Below are positions 1 to 12,586 of a DNA stretch of 64,000 bases, piece after piece. The translations under genes were made by a program, and so were the position numbers. Position 1 is the first letter of the stretch; every line of letters starts with the position of its first letter. Location of the stretch: positions 684,872 through 748,871 of the forward strand of contig PCDI01000017.1 in the NCBI GenBank assembly GCA_002778195.1. Reading direction: 5' to 3'. The notes under the pieces were generated by a model. The model was not told where the DNA came from and did no database searches. It was given only the letters and a program-made list of their open reading frames with translations. Source of the stretch: Raffaelea ambrosiae (Eukaryota > Ascomycota > Sordariomycetes > Ophiostomatales > Ophiostomataceae).

Positions 1-875
1 CCTGCTCTTTCATGACCTCAAGCGTCTTGATGCCCACGCAGTCGTCCAGCTTCTCGGACGACAGCAGCTTCGACCGCGAGTGCGCCAGCGTGACCTTGAT
101 ATGGGGTTGGGCCATCTTCAGCTCGCAAGCCATCTCGATGCCGACAGCGCCTGGAAAAGGAATGTTAGTGCTGGCTGGGGGAGCTTCGGACAGCCTGAGC
201 GTCTGCTCTGCTCTGCTCTGCGCATGGCTTACCTCCACCAACCACGAGCACGCCGTCCTTGGCGTGGGACACCTTTTCGACGTGCGCGGCCGCCTCTTTC
301 AGGTAATCCTCTTTGTCTTTCGACTGCGGCACAACGGGAAACACACGGCGCAGACCTGTGGCCACGACCACAAAGTCGTAGTCTAGCTGGACCTCGCCGG
401 CGCCGTGCGCCTGTTCGATGATCGCCGTCTTGGCAGCCAGGTCGACCTTGGTGGCACTGCCCTGGAGGAAGTGGACGTTGGGAGCGGCGGCAATGGCCGG
501 CACCTCTTTGTACGGGACCCAGACGGTCTTGGCGTAGTCGTTGGACGCGAACACCAACGGCGAGCCGATGAGATGGACTACCAAATGTTATTCGGATGCT
601 GGTGGAGCAAAAAAAGGCACGCGAGAAACAGGGGTTGGATACGACCCGGGAGAAGGAGACATACGAAAACCATCACGCTCGTCCACAACGGTCACCTCAA
701 CGGGGATGGGTGGGCTTGTGTTTGTGGCCAACTCATAGCGGGCACCGCCCCGGGACGGCTTGCCGCTGCAGAGATCCGTCAGGTTGAGTGCGGCGGCCAT
801 GCCGGCGTAGGCGCCGCCGAGGACGAGGACCTTGTAGGGCGAGGAGGCATCGTTGGTCCGCACGGTGGAGCTCAT
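1..875 (-). CDS. AIF/AMID-like FAD-dependent oxidoreductase (3' end off window)
   Basis: Left-truncated gene running off the left edge. Exons on the minus strand are 665-875, 233-577 and 1-150 (continuing), with GT-AG introns at 578-664 and 151-232. Residues 16-25 (VLVLGGAYAG) form the FAD-binding Rossmann loop. The join across intron 1 gives DGFLHLIGSPLVFAS, a family landmark, and the join across intron 2 gives VLVVGGGAVGIEMA, the second dinucleotide-binding loop. This is the layout of AIF/AMID (AIFM2-like) pyridine-nucleotide oxidoreductases, flavoproteins that move electrons from NAD(P)H to quinone-type acceptors. The start at 875 is chosen because it sits just before the Rossmann strand. 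The frame also stays open upstream to 1619, with another ATG at 1529 that would add a Ser/Arg-rich leader. The family call is firm; the exact subfamily and start are inference. Confidence 0.85.
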
Positions 876-2674
876 TGTGGAAGTACTAGAGAAAGGGGAA
901 GAGAAAGAGGAGGGGGAAGAAGGATAAGAAGAAGCAAGAGCAGTTGAGGCTGACAAGGGTGCAATCTGATGAGATGGAGAAGAGCGATTGCTGGGGGAGC
1001 GTGTAGGGGTATTTGTCGAAAACGAAACAACACCAGAAAGAGAACAATGGGAATGAAGCGAACGACTGGCACCCGCAGACAAGGGGGGGGAAGAATACGT
1101 GAAAGACAAACTGCTGTGTCTGGGCCTAGGGGACGTGGACAGGAGACGCACTGGCTTTAATACCAGCAGCAGCCGACGAGGACGAGAACGGGGACGTGGA
1201 CGCGGAGCTGCTAGACACGGAGCGCACATGCATGGTGAGCATGCCCTCCTGCATCCACTACTCACGGCCCTGTTGGCGGACCCCACCGCCATGATAGCTT
1301 GGCGGAAGAAGGTGGTAGCGGCCGTCCTCGAAGCAGCAGTCGTAGCAGCAGCAGTCGTAGCATACAAGGCAGCAGTGGCGGCAGTGGTTCCGGCAAACAC
1401 AGCAGCGCCAGAAAGGGCTGGGATCCGCGTGGAAGACGTACCTGACGACGGGCGAGCCAGACGAGGTCCCGAGGCGGCGACGGAGAACAGCGCACGCTTG
1501 CCGATACCGGCTGGCGCAGAGACGGACATGTACGAAAGCATTTGGCTGTGCCGAAAAGGAAGAAGAAACGGCTTCCGGCAAAAAACGGGGTCCCTTCTTG
1601 ATTGCTTCTTTGTCAACAAGTTTTGCCAGTCGGCTATCCGCTGGTGTTATATACAAATGCAGACATATTCTGATGTCAGGCGCCCCTCCCCCCGTCTTTC
1701 TGCATGGTCCCCAAGACCTTGGGCTGTCCGTGTAAGAGAGGCTGAACGAGCCGTGTATGTCCCTTACGGCCTAGCTCCGTGGGCCGCGGACGGAAAGAAG
1801 AAAAACCCCCATCCTCGGGGTTAGTGTCAGGTAAGAGAAACAGACGCACATGGCAGCTTGGACGCCTGCCGAGACGTGTGTGTTTGCCCCGGCCAAAAAG
1901 AAAGAGAAAAAGTCGGTTGGGCAGATTCGCACCTGGAGAGACAGAGACGACGAGCGAGCCGAGAACGTGCGTCCTCCGAGGAGCCGGTGCTCGGGACCCA
2001 AGGATCTGCCTGGACAAGGGTCGGTCGGACTACAACATGGCTCCTGCACCAAACACGTCTTGATTTTCGATCTGATAAAGATACCGCTAGTTTGGATGAT
2101 AGCTTACATCCAGGATCTGATAGCTAAACCCGGGGCAAGAGGGGGGCATGGGGAGGGGATGCACGAATGTGTGCTCTCGAGTCAGGTGTAACTACCAATG
2201 GAAGCAAGCTTTCCACGGCTTGATGATTGGCAACTCCGTGGATGACGGGAGACTCGTGACTCCGAGGCAGAAGGATGGGGAATTGTGGAATCGGTCCGTG
2301 GACAAGACGGAGAATGCGGTTGTGGGATGGGAAAACGAGAAATTGACACCTTGGGGTGAAACACTGGGCATCTGACTTGGGATACTCCTCCCTGCCAAAT
2401 CCGATTATGCTATCGTCCCTTCCATGGGAATGAGGGTCTTCCAATGTCGACACTTGTCCGGTCTGGCATTCACCTCCCAGGAGCTTAGAGCGAGTAGCTT
2501 CCCATCTGGGTCAATGACTGCCAACACTTGCAGACCGAAGAGTTTGCAATTTCCCATGCAAGGCCAAGAGCATCTACGCAGTTTCCAATGACAAAGAGTT
2601 TGACATTGGCCAAGCCTCCCAGACCTCGGTGCGGTCAACATCCGACTAGTGCCACTTTCCTTTCATTTCTTGTT

Positions 2675-2711
<37 letters not shown>

Positions 2712-5461
2712 CTTACATGGATCGTAGACCGCTGGTCTTCGCATGCCCTATGTTGATACGAGTAGTATGGTGCGGGGCATTTTGTGCAGTCTCCAGGCAG
2801 CCCCCCAGGGCCATTCACGCGGTCTGGTTGCGCTGCATCTGGGCTGAAAAGCTTGCAGGTGAGGCTGGATGGCCGGGAACGAGGCCGGGTGTCTAGTGCG
2901 ATATCGTGCAGAGCCAGCAGCATATCTGGAAGCGAGGCGGGAGAACAACCAGTTCACAAAGTCCACTGCCCATTCAGCCTCGAGTCTGCTTGTGGGTTAC
3001 TAATATCGTTCTAATGTTTTGCCTGCCAAAACGACTAATGAAGGCTCTGCTCACGTGCCCCAAATGGAAAGCACAGACGGGGACTTGAGAATGAACGTAA
3101 GATAATACGACAACACTGGGAACGTTCTGTGAGAGCTGCATTACGAGTTCGCCTGGCGACGGCGTGGCACCGTTCCTCTAGAAACCGTCCAGAAACCGCC
3201 CCTGGGAACCACCTGTGGCCCACTGGCCGAATGCATATTAATCGGCGAGCAGACTGGAGCATACGACAGATCCGATCGACCCCATCCTCGGCAGATGCAG
3301 CAGCATGGATGAGGGTCCGGAACGAGGGAGTCCCGCATGACGACACACGGCTGGGAGCATTAGGAGCATTGGCAGCGCTGTGCTGCAACGGCTGTGCTGC
3401 GAGCGTCGTCAGTCGCGGTCGTGGCGACAGGCAGAACATCAATGTAAGCTACGGTGTATCTTATCTTATCCCACGAGCAACTCTACTCACACTATGTGAT
3501 AATATGTAGAGCACTCGAATAGGTTGTATTCTACGCGTATCGTACTCGTACTCTCGTACTGACGGTGGGCATGCCTTGGACGGGCCTCCCTAGTCCAGTC
3601 TTATGGGCAAGTTGGTTGAGTTGTGAACTACATAGTAGTACTCGTAAGATACAGCGGGCAGTGCGTGGAACGCTGCCAGGCACCAGTGACCTCCCTTGCT
3701 GGCGGCGGGTTCGTCGGCCTGTGCTATATATACATAGCATCTAAGCCACTGGGTGTGCCCGTGGCCCCCCCCCAACGTCTGTCGTCCGAGCCGCGAGTGA
3801 CATAATCTGCCCTACCTGAAAAAACAAAGAAAAACAAAGATTGACGCCAAGCCGCATTCGTCACGCGCAGGGGTTGCGGCCTGCTCCCACCAAGACCGTC
3901 CCAGGGTCTGTCAGAGACAAAGCTCCTTTGCTATTTCGCTTTGCCACGGCTGAGGCGTTGCTTCTTGGCCCATGTCCTGCTCGCGTGGTGGCGACTGACG
4001 ACGCATTTCCCGCAGCTGATCGCCAACCCAATCCGCATTAGACTACTCCAATCAAAAGTAACTAGTAGGAGACCCTGACTGGCCGCCGGCCCTGAAGAGG
4101 AATACGTAATGCACCGCCGACGTCGTCGGGTCGTTGATCCAAACCCACGATGGCCAAGTCAAGATAGGCCTGCCTGCATGCTGCTGCTGTGCTGTTGCTG
4201 TGCTGGTGCTATGGTGCTGCAGACTGGCGGGCCACAGTGCGGCTGTATGCGACCAGGCGGACATGCGGCCATGATGAGGGGCGACGTCACGACTGGGCTC
4301 TTTTTGCTGCGCCTACCAGCCCCCCCTGCCCTGAAACACGAACATTTTCTTTGGCCGGGGCGTTTTCCTCTCTACCTGGCCCCACTCGTGGAGCGTTCCT
4401 TCCCACTCTGCGATGCAACGGTTCGGCCTTGGATAATAAAGATTCGCGTACTAGCTCTTCTGCTGCGAAGCCAGGGCAACAGCGTCCCTCCGTCGCGCCT
4501 GCCCGCAAATAGGCCCATTCTGTCCGCAAAGCTGTGCGCCAGCAGCTCCTTCCCTCTCTGACGAGGCTGCCTCTTTCCTCTTTCTTTGCCCCCCCCCCCC
4601 TCGGAGTTCCTAACTCTTTCCCTATTTCCTTCTCACCATGCTCTCTCTTCTTTCGTTCCTCTTCACACATCTTCCACTCTTTCCCACCTCCATTGCAATC
4701 CTCTAGTTTCTCGTGCCTCTTTTTCTTCAGACCATCTTCTGCCGCCCATGCGCCCCCTGCAGCACCACTAGACCCCTGTCTGCCGTCCGTCCACTGGCCT
4801 TCCGTCATCTGCAACGACAGCCATAAGCGTGAAACGGTGCCCTGGAACCCTGGCCGCGAATGATCATTGCTCCTCACTTAATCTTTGCCAAGACGGGGAA
4901 AGCTACCAGCATCAAACGCATAACCGCTCTCTCGTCTCGTCTCCTCCCCCTTTTTTTCCCCTTCCCTTCGCATCCTCCCTCTCCGTCCGCCGCTCCTGCC
5001 GCCATCCTGCGAACAGAACGGCAACCCGAGTGACAAGAAGCGATCAGCAGCGGCATCAACCCAATCAGCCAAAACACACAACACTCGCACAGCCGAAGCA
5101 AGGAATAGGGGCACAAACACAAGGCCGGCCACCCAACGGAAGCCCTCACGCCAAGCCAGACCGAGCGGTCATCCAAAGACATCCCTACTCGAAACGCCAT
5201 TCCTGCCGGTGGTTGGCTCTCTTTTTCATGTGCCACAGGTCCTCTCCAGCGATCCGCCAGCCATAGTTTGTTGTGGTTAGACAAGCACCAGATCGCAATC
5301 TTCGCTTCTCCTCCCTACTCCACAATCACTGCACACCTTCTTCGCAGCCTTCGATCACCTCCGCAAACGTCGTTGGCATCGTCTCCTGCGGCGACCTCCC
5401 TCCCTCCCTCTCCTGCGTTCGCCCCCTTTTCTCTCATACACACCCTGGCCCGACCGCAATC
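876..5461. other. Intergenic and leader region, no gene supported
   Basis: No convincing coding exon was seen on either strand apart from the open frame continuing the AIF-like gene to 1619. The stretch holds a TG microsatellite at 2679-2710 and CT-rich tracts at about 4540-4740, 4930-5000 and 5380-5450. The last of these probably belongs to the promoter and leader of the chitin synthase gene. Short open frames here lack family resemblance and codon bias. Confidence 0.5.
2679..2710. repeat. TG dinucleotide microsatellite
   Basis: About 16 uninterrupted TG units in intergenic DNA, preceded by a TTTG-rich run. No gene is attached. Confidence 0.95.
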
Positions 5462-8400
5462 ATGGCATACAATCGAATACCCGGTACGTGTACTCCCGAA
5501 GCTTCACGCCTGCGCGAAGCAGCATCCATTCTCTGTCGCATCTGCTCTCTCCCTCTCGTCAAACTCTCTCTTGCGATTCTTCTTCCCTTACCCTCTCCTG
5601 CTTCCCTCCCCGTCGCTCTCTCTCTGGCTGGATACCCGTCCGCGAGCTGTGTTCGCACAAGGCCAAGCGCACTGCCTTGGCTTCGGATAAAGTGAAGGCT
5701 GAACTCACCTTGACCCCCTGCGCCGGTCGCACGTCCGTCTCTGGTGTCCTTCCGCTTCTCCTTTCGGTCATTTTGGTCGACCTCCCGCCCTGCAGCTTCA
5801 CTCTCATTCCTCTCCTTGTTCTCCTACTCTTTTATAGAGACTTCACCACCAGAACAGCGTACTCATGCACTCCTCACTCGCTCCAGATAACGGCTACTAT
5901 GAGCCACCACCGATGGCCCATCGAACGCCTTCGCCCGGCAACCCTCTCCAGCATGGATACCAGCTCGACGACCATCCACAGAGTCGGTCACCAGTCGGCG
6001 GCCCGACCCAGCTCGACATCCACGGCATGCAAATGGACCGGTACAGCCCGGCCGATACGTTGCAGATGCAAATGGCTGTAAGTTTGTGTTGTTTCCCTGC
6101 TTCATTTTCTTTGCGTTTTCTTCTCTGCCTAGGGCTCCGCGCAATGCGCCTAGCCCTGCCCTCTTCTGGAATGCCAGCTAACCGTTCTGCCAGCACTCTG
6201 TCGACAACCTAGGCTCGACAATCTACGATCCTCACCCGCACGGGAGTGACTACAGCGTCAACCCCGAACAACACCACGATGCATACTACAACCAGCCATA
6301 CGAGCCTGCTCAGCATGACGGTCAAGGTGGCTATGACCTAGGCTACGATGATGGCAGGCAAGGCTACGACAACGATGGCAGGCCACTGCTGCATCGTGAA
6401 GGGTCGTACGGTGGCCACCCTGGCTACCAGGACGAGCCCGTACACCCAGCCGATCAGCCGATGCAAGATCCGCAGATGCCACAGCAACAGGCTGGTGGTG
6501 GCCTCAAGCGCTGGAAGACTGTCAAGCAAGTTCTCTTATACCGGGGCAATTTGGTGCTCGACTGTCCCGTCCCCCCAACTCTCCTGAACCAGGTGCCCCA
6601 CGGCGAGCGCGACGAGTTCACCCACATGCGCTACACTGCGGCCACCTGCGACCCGTCCAACTTCTACGATGAGAACTTCACCCTCCGCCAGAAGCTGTTC
6701 AGCAAGCCGCGGCATACGGAGCTTTTTATTGTCATCACCATGTATAATGAGGACGAGATCCTGTTCGCTCGCACCATGATTGGTGTTTTGAAAAACATCG
6801 AATATATGTGCAAGCGAAACGAGAGCAAGACTTGGGGCAAGGACGCCTGGAAGAAGATTGTCGTGTGCGTCGTCAGCGACGGTCGTGCTAAGATCAACCC
6901 GCGCACAAGGGCTCTTCTCGCTGGTATGGGCGCCTACCAAGAAGGCATTGCCAAGCAACAGGTGAACGGCAAGGATGTCACTGCTCACATTTACGAATAC
7001 ACCACCCAGATCGGCATGAAGATCAAGAACGACGTCGTGCAGCTGATCCCAAAGCAGCAACCCGTCCAGATGCTCTTCTGCCTGAAGGAGAAGAACCAGA
7101 AGAAGATCAACTCCCACCGCTGGTTCTTCCAGGCTTTCGGTCGGGTCCTGGATCCGAATATTTGCGTTCTCATCGACGCCGGCACGCGTCCTGGTGGAAA
7201 CTCTATCTACCATTTGTGGAAGGCTTTTGATCTGGAGCCCATGTGTGGCGGCGCGTGTGGTGAAATCAAGGCTATGCTGGGCCCGGGTGGCAAGAATCTC
7301 ATCAATCCTCTTGTGGCCGCTCAGAACTTCGAGTACAAGATGAGCAACATCCTCGATAAGCCACTCGAGTCTGCCTTTGGATTCATCTCTGTGCTTCCCG
7401 GTGCCTTCTCTGCGTACCGGTACATCGCCCTGCAGAACGACAAGAACGGCCAGGGCCCACTGGAGAAATACTTTGCTGGTGAAAAGCTTCACGGTGGTGA
7501 TGCAGGTATTTTCACTGCCAACATGTATCTGGCCGAGGATCGTATTCTGTGCTTTGAGCTCGTCACCAAGCGAAACTGCCACTGGATCCTGCAATATGTC
7601 AAGTCCGCCACAGGTGAAACCGATGTTCCTGACAGTATCTCGGAGCTGATTCTGCAGCGCCGCCGTTGGCTGAACGGTTCCTTCTTTGCTGCCATTTACG
7701 CCATTGCCCATTTCTACGAATTCTTCCGGTCTGACCACTCGATCTTGCGCAAGCTGATGTTTTTCATTGAGTTCACCTTCAATACGATCAATATGGTCTT
7801 TGCCTGGTTTGCCATTGGCAACTTCTTCCTGGTTTTCAAAATTCTCACATCAAGTCTCTCGGCTTCCGATTTACTCGGCAACGTGGGCAAGATCTTGGGT
7901 GTTGTTTTTGAGTGGCTGTACGGCGTCTCCTTGATCATCTGCTTCACCCTGTCTATGGGCAACCGTCCTTCAGGGTCTGGACCCTACTATCTGGCCATGT
8001 CTGTTTTCTGGGCTGCGATCTATGTGTTAGTTTCATCCCCCCATCCACGCCACTTTGCTGTTTTGTGCTAGCTAACATGACACTTCTAGGTATCTCATGT
8101 TTGCTGCCGTCTTCATCTCCGTTAAGGCTGTTCAGTCGGATATCGCCGACGGGTTTACTGTGTCGATGCTGTTCCAAAACACGACATTTATTACGCTGAT
8201 TTTGTCTGTGATGTCAACGTACGGCATCTGGCTCGTTGCTTCGATCCTGATGTTCGATCCATGGCACATGTTCACGTCCCTGATTCAATACCTATTGCTG
8301 ACCCCCACGTTCACCAATATTCTGAACGTGTACGCCTTCTGTAACACACACGATATCTCCTGGGGCACCAAGGGTGACGACAAGGCGGAGAAGCTGCCCT

Positions 8401-8837
8401 CCGTCAGCACCAAGGACGGACAGGGCAAGACAGACTTGCCAGATGAAGGCGATTTGAATGCTCAATACGATCGGGAGCTGAAAGTCTTCGCACAGAAGCC
8501 AGTCAAGGTCAAGACGGCGCCTACCCCATCCCAGCTGGACGAGAAGCAACAAGACTACTACCGTGGTGTGCGAACCGTGGTGGTGGTGGTTTGGATCATC
8601 ACCAACTTCGCGCTGGCTGCTCTCGTATTGAGCACAGCTGGCCTTGAGAAGCTCACGTCGGACAGCACAACCACAACAACGACGAGAGACACGACAACAA
8701 CCGACACAACAACAGCCGACACGGAACGCGCGAACATCTACATGGCTGCCATCTTGTACAGTGTGGCTGGCCTGTCAGCGTTCAAGTTTATTGGGGCTTG
8801 TTGGTTCCTCATTGTGCGCATGTTCCGTGGAGTATAA
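5462..8837 (+). CDS. Chitin synthase, division 1 (class I/II)
   Basis: Plasma-membrane glycosyltransferase that polymerises UDP-GlcNAc into chitin for the cell wall. Exons 5462-5483, 5887-6077, 6194-8025 and 8090-8837 join in frame to 930 residues, a normal length for the class. Introns are 5484-5886 (403 bp), 6078-6193 and 8026-8089, the last with a GCTAAC branch site. The first exon codes only seven residues (MAYNRIP) plus one base; MAY- is the usual start of fungal chitin synthases. The first 170 residues are a variable Gly/Tyr/His-rich tail. From about residue 176 the conserved core runs KRWKTVKQVLLYRG, TMYNEDE, LIDAG (Asp399), AEDRIL (Asp520) and the catalytic QRRRW at 559-563. Several transmembrane segments follow, and two close the C-terminus. 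KRWKTVKQ and TWGKDAWKKIVVCVVSDGRAKINPRTR place it in class I/II rather than class III. Class I versus II needs a tree. Confidence 0.96.
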
Positions 8838-11800
8838 GACCGGAGAGCGTGGTGTTTTCGTTCTGTTTTCGTGTTTTGTCATACTGCATTCTCTTTTCTG
8901 GGGTTCTCGTTCCACCAGCCATTTCCCCTTCCACCTTTATTTTTTTTGGTTCGTTCTTCCTTTCCCGCGTTTGCTTGCCTCTTTAAGTTATTTTTTTTTT
9001 TCTGTCATCTTGTCACCATAATACCCGCAATTCAGAAAGGAGAACCTAGATGGCTCTTTGGTATTTTTTTGTTTATCTACGTTATGTTATGAGACCACGT
9101 ATGAAATGTGAGACTTAAAATGTGAGCTGTAGAACCGGACGGATTGTGTCTACGCCTATGCCTTGCATTGATGATAGAGTCATGAATGAAAGAAATCGTT
9201 TGGAGCTACTTATCACAATATAATGGGAAGCCAATGTGAGTAAGATGGTTTGACGTCGTAGTTGAACATAACATGCGTGTAAGACGCAGTTCTCACTGCG
9301 TTCAAGCTACCTCAGTACTTTGTACAGCGTAGTATTTTTAGCTCTCGGCCAGGGTGGACTGGAGGGGCAGAAAGAAGTCGGCGTAGTCAGCAGGGACCTA
9401 TCCCCAGGCACGCTGTGGCGTGTGCTTGCTGGCCTTCCCTCGGTTTGGTTTCTCCCTCTTTTTGCTTCACTCTTCTCCTTCACAACACAACCGCTTCCAA
9501 CCACTCATCGTCATCCAGATGCGCGCGCGCATTTGTCGCCCATCCATCTTTTCCCATCAACAAAGGAATACGCATTAATCTAAATAACTCGGAAGTGAGA
9601 GAGGGGTCGTAGCTCATTTCTCTCTGCACTCTCTGACGTGTTGTTCTTTTTCGCACTTTTTTTGGCCTGTTGGTCACTTTGTCTCACCTCCTACTCCCCT
9701 TTCTTTGCGCCCTTATTCGCGCCTTCCTTGCCCACCGCACACGTCCTGCCTGATTGCAAATTAGGAAGGAGAGACCAATAAGAAAGAAATCGAGGACAGA
9801 AGGCGTCATATCGCGTTTGTTTCTCACTCGCTCTTTCTTTTCTCTCGTCTGCTTCACAATTATTTCGCCCCAACTATTTCAGGCTCTTTGTGGCTTTCGC
9901 GCCCAGACGCACTGCCCAAACCCCCATCCAACGATCCGGCTGCCAGCCACCTACTCCTAAAACACGGTATCTTACAGGCCAACCGCGACGGCCACCATTT
10001 CTCGGATTTGCTGGTCTCTGCCTAGCGTCGACCAGAGCCAACCAACCACTACCCTTTCCCTCATACTACCCCATTTTTTCTCTTCATTCTTTTCTTACCT
10101 ACCTGCCGCCCATTTCTTTCCCTGTGCTTCCCCTGTCCTTTATTTCTCCCTTTTCCAGCCACGACTCTGTTGTCGCAATTCCATCTCCTGTCACACTTCT
10201 TCTCTTTTCTTCTCCTCGCCATCACCTCCCAACGATGCTGTAACGCATAGACCGGCCTATTTTCTTTGAATGAGCAGGGGTGGCAGGATTTGTGAGGCGA
10301 CATTTTGCGGCCGTATGTAGCAACAGGACAAAGGAGAAAAAAAAAAGAGACACTGGGAGGAGGAGGAGACAGGTCCCAGATCACTCGCGTCCGACACGCC
10401 AGAAGAAAGAACAGCAGTGCCTGCGGTCGGCCAGGCAAAAGTCCGCTGCCACACACACTCTCAGTTTCCTCGAAACTAAAAAAAAGGTATGCAACATTTC
10501 CCCGCCCATCCTACGCAGTACCATCTCACCTGCCCCTGATCCTCGAAGCCCTTCTGCTTGTCCTTTTTTTTTTTCTTTCTCTTTTTTCGCCCACGCCCAT
10601 TTTCCTGTCGGGACAGTGTGCATTGGTCCAGCCAGGACAACTGCCACCCACCCACAGGCGTTGTCACCACACCATGAATCGTGCCATTGCGCTTTTCCCG
10701 TTATCCATCCAGGCCCTCTTCCGTTCTTCTTCATCCTCTGTATATTCTACTTGCCTGAAACTGGCCGCAGCCATAACAATTGCGCTCCAGTGGTAAGCTT
10801 GCAGAAGCAACTCGAGCCGGAGGCTTGAACGAGGGAGGCGAAAAAGAAAAAAAAACAAGACCGTATGGCAGCCAAGGGAGAAGAGATCACTCCCAAATGA
10901 CAGGCAAGCAAATTTGGTTAAATGCCAGAAGAAAGAGAACAGAAGCAAGCAAGAGCAGCGTTGAATAGAGGGTATTTGACGGCCTTTCTCTGGAGATGCG
11001 CTAGACGAGCCCTCTGTCTAGCGCAGACCCGAAGTGTGCTTTCTTGGGTCCATGGTCAAAAACGCACGGAAATGACACAGAGGCAAGACAGAACAAAGTG
11101 ATGCGTGGAAACCATGGAGATAAAATCCAGCAGGCGAACCACCTCTTCTTACGTCCGCCAAGAGCAAAGATGATGTGGAGGAACAAACAGCCAAGCAAGC
11201 AGAGCAAAACAGCGGCAGCAACAAACATGGACACCAGGGCAAAAAAGACTTGGATCGCACTTTAATTTGCACAACCGAGCTGGGAATGGGAGGCGCGTTG
11301 ATAAGATGGCGGGGGGGATTCTCAGCAAGTGATTGCCTTGTGTCTTCCCTTGTCAAAATCCACAGCCTTCTCGCAGCGCCAACCTTGCAGCGAGGGGGGG
11401 GCATCGGAGTCTCAACAAAATCGACCAACTTGTGAAAAAGACTGCTCTCGCCATGCAAAGGCACAAAATCTGGGAGACGGAAATGCGCCAGTTTCGGCAA
11501 TGCGACAGTCACATCAGATGACTCCAGGAACACCCAAAGAAGCCCCCCAACCATTCATCCCAAAGAAATGGTGGACGCCCACGACGACAAAATGGCAAAA
11601 CAAAAGACTCGAGTTGATGGTGTGGGTGGCCTGCCAAATGCGGGAAGACGCGCACGCTTGCAACTTGCAGAAGCGCCCGCACGGCAAGCTCGGGTTGGTG
11701 GCCGCTCATCCTTGGAAGACCCCGCCAGCCTGGGCTGGGCACATGCAGCTTGAGCTGTGGGCGCTCTTGTCCGATCGGATCTCCTCTGTACCTTTCGTCT

Positions 11801-12586
11801 GGCTCGTCCATCCTTGGGCCGGGATTTCCCTTCATTTGGCTACCAATTTGGCTCTGGCTGCTTGATTAGCTCATTGAGAGCATTCACTTCTCGCACGAGT
11901 TCCTTCTTGCCGATTTGGGCGGGTTGGAGAAAATGCGGCTCTGCTCGGATAATCCCTCACACCATGTGCAGTGGTTGCACTCGCGCGCCTTGCTTCCCCT
12001 GTTCTGGGCAGACTTAGGCTCCTCCTGAGTGCAGCCCCTGGCGGACCGCGCTATAAACCGCCCCTGCAACTGCCAAAACACCCCAGCTTGGTTCACAACG
12101 CCCACTGTGCTAGTCGCCAATACGCCCTAAAACCAATACACCACAAGTCTCTCACCCAGTTCGCGAACACGGTAGTGTCTGCAAGACATATCAGATCGGC
12201 CACTTCCACCCTCGAGCCCTTTATCTTCTTCTGCCGCCGCCGCCGCTGCTGTTGCTGTTGCGGTTGCTGTTTCTGTTGCTGTGTTGCTGTTGCTGTTGAC
12301 AATTTTGTCCTCTCTAGACTCTTCTCTCGCTACAAATGTCCACTGCCTTTTAGCCCCAGCGGGCGTGTCTTACACCACTAATTCCTCACAACTCTTGCCT
12401 ATTTTTCACTGAAAATGCACTAAGCCCCATGGTTCCAGCCACTAATGTCTTTTCTCCACAGAACTTCCCTCCTACCGTCTTGCCCCTAACTGGCTTAGTG
12501 TAATCAAGCCAGGGTCCAAATTCTTTATCCATGATACCACGTGATCTCGAGACTGTATCACGACCACCAATCTACCAGACCACAAC
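8838..12586. other. Gene-poor intergenic region with CT-rich tracts
   Basis: The 3' flank of the chitin synthase gene is followed by CT-rich DNA at 9400-9880 and 10040-10230, then purine-rich and mixed sequence. No exon with family resemblance or convincing codon bias was seen on either strand. A TATAAA at 12052-12057 lies about 530 bp before the next start codon and could serve the following gene. The CT-rich block at 10.0-10.2 kb resembles a fungal leader but is followed only by an ATG-CTG-TAA minimal frame at 10234. Confidence 0.5.
12052..12057 (+). promoter_or_regulatory. Possible TATA box for the PNUTS-like gene
   Basis: TATAAA in a GC-rich context, about 530 bp upstream of the start at 12587. 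This would imply a leader of roughly 500 nt. A single motif match, no more. Confidence 0.3.

Noticed and set aside
6536..7738. 400-codon frame antisense to chitin synthase
   Set aside because: Shadow of a highly conserved exon; no family resemblance.
11018..11554. 178-codon minus frame in the 11-kb intergene
   Set aside because: Cys/Leu/Arg-rich composition, no domain, no supporting splice or start context.
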